DNA from: Oscillospiraceae bacterium
Lineage (GTDB): Bacteria; Bacillota_A; Clostridia; Oscillospirales; Ruminococcaceae
Assembly: GCA_900766795.1 (NCBI GenBank)
Contig: CAAFWX010000261.1
Span: 1 to 5,393, forward strand
DNA length: 5,393 nucleotides
Direction: 5' to 3'
Shown: positions 1 to 5,393 of the stretch, piece by piece
Layout: every line of letters starts with the position of its first letter
Numbering within the stretch: the stretch's first letter is position 1
Position numbers and translations under genes: made by a program
Notes under the pieces: model-generated
What the model saw: the letters and a program-made list of their open reading frames with translations, nothing else
What the model was told of the DNA's origin: nothing
The model's database searches: none

Positions 1-1
1 A

Positions 2-1384
2 ATTCGTCTGCGTTCGCTCATTTCCGTTGTGGAGGAGCGCAAGCGTCATCAGTACAAGCCGGTCATGGGGCATCTCGGGTATGTTCCCCAGCCGGAATTC
101 ACCGCAGAAATGCGCAAAAAGCACACCATTCTCTGCCCGCAAATGGCACCGATACACTTCGACCTGCTGGAGGCGGCGTTCGGTCATTCCGGCTACAATG
201 TGGTCATTCTCAACGACTGCTCCAAGGCAGTGGTGGACGAGGGTCTGAAGTACGTCAACAACGACGCTTGTTATCCCTCGATACTCATTGTGGGACAGCT
301 CATTCACGCATTGAACAGCGGCAAGTACGACCTCAGCAACACCTCGGTCATGATAACCCAGACCGGCGGCGCCTGCCGCGCGACCAACTACGTCGGAATG
401 CTGAAAAAAGCGCTGAAGGACTCCGGTCACGGGGACATTCCGCTTATCTCGCTGAACGTGGTCGGACTGGAAAAGCAGAGCGGCTTCAAGCTGACTGTTC
501 CGCTGGCGATAAGGGCGTTCATGGCGATAATCTACGGCGACGTGCTTTCACGCTGCCTGTATAAAGTCCGCCCGTATGAGGTGGAAAAAGGCTCTGCGAA
601 CGCGCTTTACGAGAAGTGGAGAGTGTTCCTGCGGGACGAAATGAAGCACCTGTCCCTGCCTCGCTTCAACAAAAATGTCCGCAATATCGTTAAGGAGTTC
701 TCCGAGTTCCCTGTTCAGGACATCAAGAAACCGCGTATCGGGCTTGTGGGGGAAATTCTCGTGAAGTTCCACCCGGTAGCAAACAACAACATAATCGGTC
801 TGCTGGAGAACGAGGGCTGCGAGGTTGTAGTCCCCGACCTTATGGGCTTCTTCTACTATATCTGCTCCCACGGAAAGACCAAGAGCGAGCTGCTCTACAC
901 CACGAAGAAAAAAGCATTCCTTGAGGATGCAGCGGTAAAGGCATTCAACTTTATGGAGCGCAGCTACCGCAGCGCAGTAAAGGGAACTAAGTTTGGCTGC
1001 CCCGGGGACATTTACGAGATGCGCGAATCGGTTCGCCCGATAGTTTCCCCGGGAAATATCGCCGGCGAGGGCTGGTTCCTATCCGCAGAAATGCTGGAGC
1101 TTATCGGCGAGGGCGTACCGAATATCGTGTGCATGCAGCCCTTCGCCTGCCTGCCGAACCACGTCACCGGAAAGGGAGTTATCGGCGAGCTTCGGCGGCA
1201 GCACCCGGAAAGCAACATTGTAGCAGTAGATTTCGACCCCGGCGCTTCCGAGGTAAACCAGGTCAACAGAATAAAGCTGATGCTGACCCAGGCGTTCGCA
1301 AACGCGGGAATAAGCCGCAGAAATGTAGTGAACGTCACGGCAGACGACAAATATTCGCAGCTTGTAAACTCCATGAACAACTAA
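2..1384 (+). CDS. Acyl-CoA dehydratase activase-related protein, C-terminal part (5' end outside window)
   Basis: The reading frame is open from the window edge, so this is the last 460 residues of a longer protein. The GTG at 29 lies inside the gene and is not a credible start, because no ribosome binding site precedes it and the sequence matches the family on both sides. In clostridia this family is usually about 1,400 residues: BadF/BcrA-type ATPase (activase) domains, then a DUF2229-type region, then a segment related to the 2-hydroxyacyl-CoA dehydratase subunits HgdB/FldB. The visible part is that last segment. Counting from the GTG codon, marks are CPQMAPIHFD (36-45), NNDACYPS (78-85), TQTGGACRATNY (110-121), GEILVKFHP (241-249), CMQPFACLPNHVTGKG (368-383) and DPGASEVNQ (403-411). 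Cys36, Cys81, Cys116, Cys368 and Cys374 are candidate iron-sulfur ligands (inference). True dehydratases remove water from (R)-2-hydroxyacyl-CoA after ATP-driven electron injection by the activase; the substrate of this fused family is not known to me. It is probably cytoplasmic. The stop is TAA at 1382. Confidence 0.88.
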   Translation: MRLRSLISVVEERKRHQYKPVMGHLGYVPQPEFTAEMRKKHTILCPQMAPIHFDLLEAAFGHSGYNVVILNDCSKAVVDEGLKYVNNDACYPSILIVGQLIHALNSGKYDLSNTSVMITQTGGACRATNYVGMLKKALKDSGHGDIPLISLNVVGLEKQSGFKLTVPLAIRAFMAIIYGDVLSRCLYKVRPYEVEKGSANALYEKWRVFLRDEMKHLSLPRFNKNVRNIVKEFSEFPVQDIKKPRIGLVGEILVKFHPVANNNIIGLLENEGCEVVVPDLMGFFYYICSHGKTKSELLYTTKKKAFLEDAAVKAFNFMERSYRSAVKGTKFGCPGDIYEMRESVRPIVSPGNIAGEGWFLSAEMLELIGEGVPNIVCMQPFACLPNHVTGKGVIGELRRQHPESNIVAVDFDPGASEVNQVNRIKLMLTQAFANAGISRRNVVNVTADDKYSQLVNSMNN

Positions 1385-1397
1385 ACGTACTGTACTG

Positions 1398-1403
1398 AAA
1401 GGA
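1398..1403 (+). promoter_or_regulatory. Ribosome binding site of the SPFH gene
   Basis: AAAGGA sits six bases before the ATG at 1410, a normal spacing that supports this start. It lies in the 25-base gap after the upstream stop codon. There is no room for a separate promoter in the gap, so the SPFH gene is probably co-transcribed with the gene before it, unless a promoter lies within that gene. Confidence 0.7.
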
Positions 1404-1409
1404 AAAACT

Positions 1410-2360
1410 ATGGCAGCAACAAAATTCACAACAGAATCAAACAGCAACAATAACAATAAGAAAACTATCAGCTTCTGGGCGCTAATCGTGGTTATAACGG
1501 TACTGGCGCTGGTGGTGATATTCAACTGCTTTTCGGTGGTAAACGAGGGCTACATCGGTGTGAAGTACCAGTTCGGTAAGATAGTTTCCAGCGACCTGTC
1601 GGCGGGGCTGAATTTCCACATTCCCTTTATTGAGGAGATCCAGCAGGTGGACACCCGTGAGCAGATATATTCCGTGCAGACCAACGCCTACACCAGCGAC
1701 ACCCAGACGGTGGATCAGCTTTCCCTTAAAATGAACTACTATTACGACGGCACCAAGCTGTCCGAGATAATCCGCACTATCGGCATCAGCAACGTTGAAA
1801 CCAAGCTCCTCGTTCCCAACGTGGCGAAGATAGCGAAAAACGAGATAGGTAAAGTTCGCGCGGAGGATCTGGTTCAGACCCGCTCCGAGGTGCAGAACGC
1901 GATCTACGAATCTCTAAAAGAAACCCTCGAACCCAGCGGCATAATCGTGACCGCATTCGCTATCGAGAACCTCTCCTTTGACGCAGCTTTTGAGCAGTCC
2001 ATTCAGGCGAAGGTCATCGCAGCGCAGGACGCTCTGAAGATGCAGAACAAGACCGCCGAGAAGGAAGAAGAAGCGAAGCAGCAGGTCATCGCGGCGCAGG
2101 CAGAGGCTGATTCCCAGAAGATAAAGGCTGACGCGGAGGCTTATGCTATCCAGGCAGTACAGGAGCAGCTTTCCAAGAGCCCGAACTACATCGACTACCT
2201 CAAGATAAACAACTGGAACGGCGTTCTGCCGCAGGCTATCGGCACCGAGGTAAATCCGTTCATCTCGCTGGACAGCAGCTCTGTTTCCAGCAGAGTGACC
2301 GGTAACTACGGTACAACAGCCACAACAAACACCGCAGGTAATACAACCACGGCTGAATAA
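1410..2360 (+). CDS. SPFH/prohibitin-family membrane protein
   Basis: This 316-residue protein has the order expected of a bacterial prohibitin/stomatin-like scaffold. A short polar N-terminus rich in Asn (11-16) is followed by one hydrophobic segment (about 20-43). The SPFH domain starts with VVNEGYIGVKYQFGK (43-57) and GLNFHIPFIEEIQQVDTREQ (66-85) and runs to about residue 195. A charged, Ala/Glu/Lys/Gln-rich helix likely to form a coiled coil spans about 195-255. The motif YLKINNWNGVLPQAIG (263-278) resembles the C-terminal W-(D/N)-G-x-LP element of prohibitin-like proteins, and a Ser/Thr/Asn-rich tail closes the protein. Such proteins anchor in the membrane by the N-terminal helix and oligomerise into rings or microdomain scaffolds, often modulating proteases or membrane enzymes. 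No NfeD or FtsH partner is adjacent, so the specific role here is open. HflC/HflK-like is an alternative label, but no paired gene is present. The start is supported by AAAGGA at 1398. Confidence 0.9.
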   Translation: MAATKFTTESNSNNNNKKTISFWALIVVITVLALVVIFNCFSVVNEGYIGVKYQFGKIVSSDLSAGLNFHIPFIEEIQQVDTREQIYSVQTNAYTSDTQTVDQLSLKMNYYYDGTKLSEIIRTIGISNVETKLLVPNVAKIAKNEIGKVRAEDLVQTRSEVQNAIYESLKETLEPSGIIVTAFAIENLSFDAAFEQSIQAKVIAAQDALKMQNKTAEKEEEAKQQVIAAQAEADSQKIKADAEAYAIQAVQEQLSKSPNYIDYLKINNWNGVLPQAIGTEVNPFISLDSSSVSSRVTGNYGTTATTNTAGNTTTAE

Positions 2361-2387
2361 ATCAAACGGATACATAAATAAATACAT

Positions 2388-2422
2388 GAAAATGCTGGGC
2401 GGCTCCCCTGCCCTGCATTTTC
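2388..2422 (+). terminator. Hairpin between the SPFH gene and pcrA, probable terminator or attenuator
   Basis: GAAAATGCTGGGC (2388-2400) pairs with GCCCTGCATTTTC (2410-2422) in 12 of 13 positions; the only flaw is a T-T mismatch in the middle. The loop is nine bases (GGCTCCCCT). The stem is followed by CG and then only four T residues (2426-2429), so the U-tract is weak and displaced. The position, 27 bases after the SPFH stop, fits a terminator for the upstream genes. The weak tail suggests partial read-through into pcrA, or a role in protecting the transcript 3' end. Nothing similar is seen in the other two gaps. Confidence 0.6.
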
Positions 2423-2430
2423 CGCTTTTA

Positions 2431-2439
2431 AAGGAAGGG
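2431..2439 (+). promoter_or_regulatory. Strong ribosome binding site that fixes the TTG start of pcrA
   Basis: AAGGAAGGG ends seven bases before the TTG at 2447. No ATG or GTG in this frame lies at a suitable distance. The next ATG, codon 21, falls inside the helicase Q-motif region and would delete part of it, so TTG is the credible start. The site lies nine bases downstream of the hairpin and is not covered by it. Confidence 0.75.
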
Positions 2440-2446
2440 TAAAATT

Positions 2447-4798
2447 TTGGACTACAACACCTTAAAACGAAACGCGCTCACCAGCTTTTTCTCCAGGACA
2501 AACGATATGCAGCGCCGCGCCGTATTCCATGTGAACGGCTCTGTGCTTATTATCGCGGGAGCGGGCAGCGGCAAGACTACCGTACTGTGCAACCGTATCG
2601 CCAACATGATGCGCTTCGGAAACGCCTACCTCGACAACGAGGAGCGTCCACTCACCCCGGAGGAGGAACAGTTCCTGCGGGATTTCCCCTCGATGGAAAA
2701 GACGCCGGAAAACGCTGAACACCTGGCAGAAATAGTCGCGGTGAACCCGGTTAACCCCTGGAATATCCTCGCGATAACCTTCACCAACAAGGCAGCCGGC
2801 GAGCTTAAGACACGTCTTATCGACATGATCGGCGAGGGGGCAGAGAAGATAAACGCCTCCACCTTTCATTCGGCATGTGTCAAGATACTGCGCCGGGAGA
2901 TAGAGAACCTCGGCTACCAAAAGAGCTTCACGATATACGACGATGACGACTCCAAGCGGGTAATCAAGGACGTGATGAAAAAGCTCCAGCTGGACGAAAA
3001 GGTGTACAACCCTAAGGTGTTCAAAAACATGCTCTCCCGCTGCAAGGACAAGATGCTCTCCCCGGAGGACTACGCGCCGATGGCTCAAGCGTCCGGCGAG
3101 CTGATGGAAAAGCGCTGCGCGGAGGTGTACAAGGAATATCAGTCTGCGCTCCGCAGCGCAAGCGCCGTGGATTTTGACGACATCATCTTCCTCACGGTAA
3201 AGCTGTTCGAGGATTTCCCGGACGTGCTGGATCACTACCGCCACCTGTACAAGTATATCATGGTGGACGAGTATCAGGACACCAACGTTGCGCAGTATCG
3301 GCTCATTTCGCTTCTGGCGGGAGACAAGGGCAACCTCTGCGTTGTTGGCGACGACGACCAGAGTATCTACAAATTCCGCGGCGCTACTATCGAGAATATC
3401 CTCAGCTTTGAGAAACAGTACCCCGGCTGCGAGGTTATCAGACTGGAGCAGAATTACCGCTCCACCGAGAATATCCTCAACGCCGCCAACGCGGTCATTC
3501 GCAACAACAAGCAGCGCAAGGACAAGGCGCTGTGGTCTGACCTCGGCGAGGGCGAGAAGATAAAGTGCTGCAACTTTGACAGCGAAATAGCCGAGGCTCG
3601 CTTCGTGGCGGACACCATTCTTGACGGCGTGAAGAACGGCAAGCATTTCACGGACTACGCGCTGCTGTACCGCACCAACTCCCAGTCACGCAGCTTCGAG
3701 AATACGCTGGCACGTTCGGGAATTCCCTACACGATTGTCGGCGGGCTTCGCTTCTACGACCGCAAGGAGATAAAGGACATCATGTCCTACCTCGCGGTGC
3801 TGAACAACCCCTACGATATAGTGCGCTTCCGCCGCATAATCAACGAGCCGAAGCGCGGTATCGGCGACGCGACCATAGAGGAAATAATCCGGGTGGCAGA
3901 GGGGCTTAATATGTCCCCGATAGAGGTATGCCGGGAGGCAAGCCAGTTTGAGACCCTTTCCCGCAAGTCAGCGACGCTGAAGGCAGCAGCGAACCTCTTT
4001 GACGAGCTGGACGAGCTTGCTGACACCCTCCGTCTGGACGAGCTTATCGACGCGGTAGCGGAGAAGTCCGGCTACATAAAGGCTATGCAGGCTCTCGGCG
4101 AAGAGGGCGCAGGCAGGATAGAAAACATCAACGAGCTGAAATCTAACGCCCTCACAATGATAGAGGAAAACGAAGAAGTCACTCTGCCGGATTTCCTGGA
4201 GCAGGTGGCGCTGGTTTCCGACCTCGACAGCTACGATGGCGAGCTGGACAGGGTTTCTCTCATGACCATGCACAGCGCAAAGGGACTGGAGTTCGACACG
4301 GTGTTCCTGGTGGGCGCGGAGGATAACATATTCCCCAGCTACCGCAGCATAAACGACCCCGCCGAAATGGAGGAAGAGCGCCGCCTTGCCTACGTTGCAA
4401 TAACTCGTGCAAAGCGTATGCTCTACATCACCCACACCTCATATCGTGTGCTGTACGGTCAGACGATGAGAAACCGGCTTTCCACCTTTGTGCGGGAAAT
4501 ACCGGAGAACCTTATCGAAAAGTCTGGTGAACGCGTCAAGCAGGCGCAGTCCACCTGGAAGAAGCCGGAAAAGCCGAACTACCTCGCGCAGGAGGCGGCT
4601 ATGATGGCTGCGAAGCCTGCTCCGGTGGTGACCGGCGTGGTATTCGCCCCCGGCGACCGGGTGAAGCACAACGTATTCGGTCAGGGAACAGTTGACGAAG
4701 CCAAGCGCATGGGCAACGACACTATGCTGACTATTACCTTCGACAATGGCCAGAAAAAGAAGGTCATGGCGAACTTTGCAAGGATAGAGAAGCTGTAA
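2447..4798 (+). CDS. pcrA: ATP-dependent DNA helicase PcrA (UvrD/Rep family, superfamily 1A)
   Basis: A 783-residue 3'-5' DNA helicase/translocase acting on chromosomal DNA in nucleotide excision repair, removal of blocked RNA polymerase, and rolling-circle plasmid replication (family knowledge). All helicase motifs are present: Q motif (TNDMQRRAV, 18-26), Walker A AGAGSGKT (37-44), Ia AITFTNKAAGEL (109-120), TFHSACVKILRR (139-150), Walker B VDEYQD (273-278), III VVGDDDQSIYKFRGA (299-313), IV RLEQNYRST (332-340), GGLRFYDRKEIKDI (432-445), V MTMHSAKGLEFD (606-617) and VI EEERRLAYVAITRAK (642-656). After a variable linker (about 690-730), the C-terminus FAPGDRVKHNVFGQGTV (733-749) to FARIEKL is the Tudor-like fold that binds RNA polymerase in PcrA/UvrD; this separates it from Rep and from AddA/RecB. 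It is about 50 residues longer than typical PcrA, mainly through an acidic insertion between motifs I and Ia (about 57-100). The start is TTG with AAGGAAGGG upstream. No catalytic residue appears missing. Confidence 0.95.
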   Translation: MDYNTLKRNALTSFFSRTNDMQRRAVFHVNGSVLIIAGAGSGKTTVLCNRIANMMRFGNAYLDNEERPLTPEEEQFLRDFPSMEKTPENAEHLAEIVAVNPVNPWNILAITFTNKAAGELKTRLIDMIGEGAEKINASTFHSACVKILRREIENLGYQKSFTIYDDDDSKRVIKDVMKKLQLDEKVYNPKVFKNMLSRCKDKMLSPEDYAPMAQASGELMEKRCAEVYKEYQSALRSASAVDFDDIIFLTVKLFEDFPDVLDHYRHLYKYIMVDEYQDTNVAQYRLISLLAGDKGNLCVVGDDDQSIYKFRGATIENILSFEKQYPGCEVIRLEQNYRSTENILNAANAVIRNNKQRKDKALWSDLGEGEKIKCCNFDSEIAEARFVADTILDGVKNGKHFTDYALLYRTNSQSRSFENTLARSGIPYTIVGGLRFYDRKEIKDIMSYLAVLNNPYDIVRFRRIINEPKRGIGDATIEEIIRVAEGLNMSPIEVCREASQFETLSRKSATLKAAANLFDELDELADTLRLDELIDAVAEKSGYIKAMQALGEEGAGRIENINELKSNALTMIEENEEVTLPDFLEQVALVSDLDSYDGELDRVSLMTMHSAKGLEFDTVFLVGAEDNIFPSYRSINDPAEMEEERRLAYVAITRAKRMLYITHTSYRVLYGQTMRNRLSTFVREIPENLIEKSGERVKQAQSTWKKPEKPNYLAQEAAMMAAKPAPVVTGVVFAPGDRVKHNVFGQGTVDEAKRMGNDTMLTITFDNGQKKKVMANFARIEKL

Positions 4799-4812
4799 TT
4801 ATATTGACATTT

Positions 4813-4820
4813 GAGAGGAG
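4813..4820 (+). promoter_or_regulatory. Distant ribosome binding site of the glycosyltransferase gene
   Basis: GAGAGGAG is the only Shine-Dalgarno-like sequence in the 36-base gap after pcrA, but it ends 14 bases before the ATG at 4835, against a usual 5-9. A GTG at 4824 is closer but in another frame and reaches a stop after four codons. The in-frame TTG at 4811 overlaps the site and cannot use it. The long spacing may mean weak initiation. Confidence 0.5.
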
Positions 4821-4834
4821 CGGGTGCAGCGTTC

Positions 4835-5393
4835 ATGAAAACAACGATAAATATGATGTCCAGTGCGACCAGCATAAAGGGTCAAGGGGTAGGCTCTGCT
4901 TACATCGAGCAGGTGGCGCTGGTGAAGAGCATGCTCTCTGACAAGTTCGAGGTCACTGAAAACAAGCGCATCAAGGCGGACATCACCCACTATCACACAC
5001 TAAACCCCAACTACTACCTCCTGGTGAAGTCCCGCACGAAGCACGGGAAGTCGGTGGGGTACGTCCACATGCTGCCAGAAACGGTGGAAACCAGCCTTGA
5101 CCTGCCGCGGTTCATGAAGCAGATTTTCTACAAGTACATGATAAGCTTCTACAAGCGCATGGACTTTCTGGTAACGGTGAACCCTTATTTCATCGGGCGG
5201 CTGGAGCATTACGGCGTTCCCCGTGAAAAGGTGACGTATATCCCAAACTATGTTTCGTCTGAGGTGTTCCACCCGGTTTCCTCGGAGGAAAAGGCGGCTC
5301 TGAGGGATAAATACGGCATTCCCCGGGATAAATTCACGGTGGTATGTGCAGGGCAGCTCCAGGTGCGCAAGGGCGTGTTTGATTTCATTGAAA
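4835..5393 (+). CDS. Family 4 glycosyltransferase, CpoA/LafB-like glycolipid synthase (3' end outside window)
   Basis: The first 186 residues are visible and the frame is open at the window end. The protein begins MKTTINMMSSA and shows the Gly-rich loop KGQGVGSAY (15-23) of a GT-B N-terminal domain, then ADITHYHTLNP (48-58), GYVHMLPET (75-83), FYKRMDFLVTVNPYFIGRLEHYGV (105-128) and VTYIPNYVSSEVFHP (133-147). The start of the nucleotide-sugar binding domain follows: FTVVCAGQLQVRKGVFDFIE (167-186). This layout resembles CpoA/LafB, the Gram-positive enzymes that add a second sugar from UDP-hexose to monoglucosyl-diacylglycerol at the inner face of the membrane, making the glycolipid anchor of lipoteichoic acid. 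The conserved EX7E catalytic motif should lie beyond the window, so sugar specificity cannot be judged. The ATG at 4835 is chosen because family members start with a similar short strand just before the Gly-rich loop; its ribosome binding site is unusually far. Only 36 bases and no terminator separate it from pcrA, so read-through from pcrA is likely. Confidence 0.82.
   Translation, partial: MKTTINMMSSATSIKGQGVGSAYIEQVALVKSMLSDKFEVTENKRIKADITHYHTLNPNYYLLVKSRTKHGKSVGYVHMLPETVETSLDLPRFMKQIFYKYMISFYKRMDFLVTVNPYFIGRLEHYGVPREKVTYIPNYVSSEVFHPVSSEEKAALRDKYGIPRDKFTVVCAGQLQVRKGVFDFIE

Noticed and set aside
27..248. Short plus-strand open frame at the window start
   Set aside because: It is a +1-shifted reading of the activase-like gene, Ser/Arg/Trp-rich, with no ribosome binding site.
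1079..1525. Minus-strand open frame spanning the end of the first gene and the start of the SPFH gene
   Set aside because: It overlaps two well-supported genes and shows no family motif. Its hydrophobic stretch is the reverse complement of the SPFH membrane segment and Asn-rich codons.
2361..2387. AT-rich stretch after the SPFH stop as a pcrA promoter
   Set aside because: TACATAAAT could pass for a -10 box, but no convincing -35 box is seen upstream and the following hairpin would lie within the transcript. It is too weak to call.
2404..2439. Pairing of the hairpin loop CCCCT with the ribosome site AGGG as a translational switch
   Set aside because: Only four bases pair and the geometry is a short pseudoknot; such a match is common by chance.
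2462..3646. A 394-codon open frame on the minus strand, opposite the first half of pcrA
   Set aside because: The plus strand encodes an unmistakable helicase with all motifs here. The antisense translation has low-complexity Val/Leu/Ala/Arg composition with no recognisable domain, as expected from the mirror of GC-biased codons.
4804..4832. TTGACA at 4804-4809 as the -35 box of a promoter for the glycosyltransferase
   Set aside because: At 17 bases downstream the sequence is CAGCGT, with no resemblance to TATAAT, and it would place transcription start inside the coding region.
4199..4923. An identical 17-base sequence (GAGCAGGTGGCGCTGGT) at 4199-4215 in pcrA and 4907-4923 in the glycosyltransferase
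   Set aside because: Both copies encode the peptide EQVALV in unrelated helical contexts of genuine family sequence. Shared codon preference (GAG, CAG, GTG, GCG, CTG) explains the identity; the flanks do not match, so it is not a mobile or recombination repeat.

Overview
The window holds four genes, all on the + strand and closely packed: the 3' end of a very large acyl-CoA dehydratase activase-related protein, a complete SPFH/prohibitin-family membrane protein, a complete PcrA/UvrD-type DNA helicase, and the 5' part of a family 4 glycosyltransferase of the CpoA/LafB glycolipid type. I see no RNA gene, insertion sequence, phage gene or CRISPR array. No gene-free gap exceeds 90 bases.

The gene content points to a low-GC-phylum (Firmicutes) anaerobe, most likely a Clostridia member of the Ruminococcaceae/Oscillospiraceae type, although the DNA itself is moderately GC-rich. 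The evidence is the oxygen-sensitive iron-sulfur enzyme family in the first gene, a PcrA with the Gram-positive type C-terminal Tudor-like domain, strong AGGAGG-like ribosome binding sites, use of a TTG start, and a glycolipid synthase otherwise familiar from Gram-positive membranes. This is an inference from families; no 16S or other marker is present.

Layout: positions 2-1384 are the last 460 residues of the activase/dehydratase-like protein. After 25 bases comes the SPFH gene (1410-2360). An 86-base gap follows, with an imperfect 13-position hairpin (2388-2422) that probably ends or attenuates upstream transcription, then a strong ribosome binding site and pcrA from a TTG codon (2447-4798). 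A 36-base gap leads to the glycosyltransferase (4835 to beyond the window end).

The genes do not form an obvious pathway. The SPFH protein and the glycosyltransferase both concern the membrane, PcrA is a housekeeping repair/replication helicase, and the first gene is of unknown physiological role. This looks like an ordinary chromosomal core region. The points worth a second look are modest: the orphan multidomain iron-sulfur protein, an acidic insertion in PcrA, the hairpin before pcrA, and the unusually distant ribosome binding site of the glycosyltransferase.
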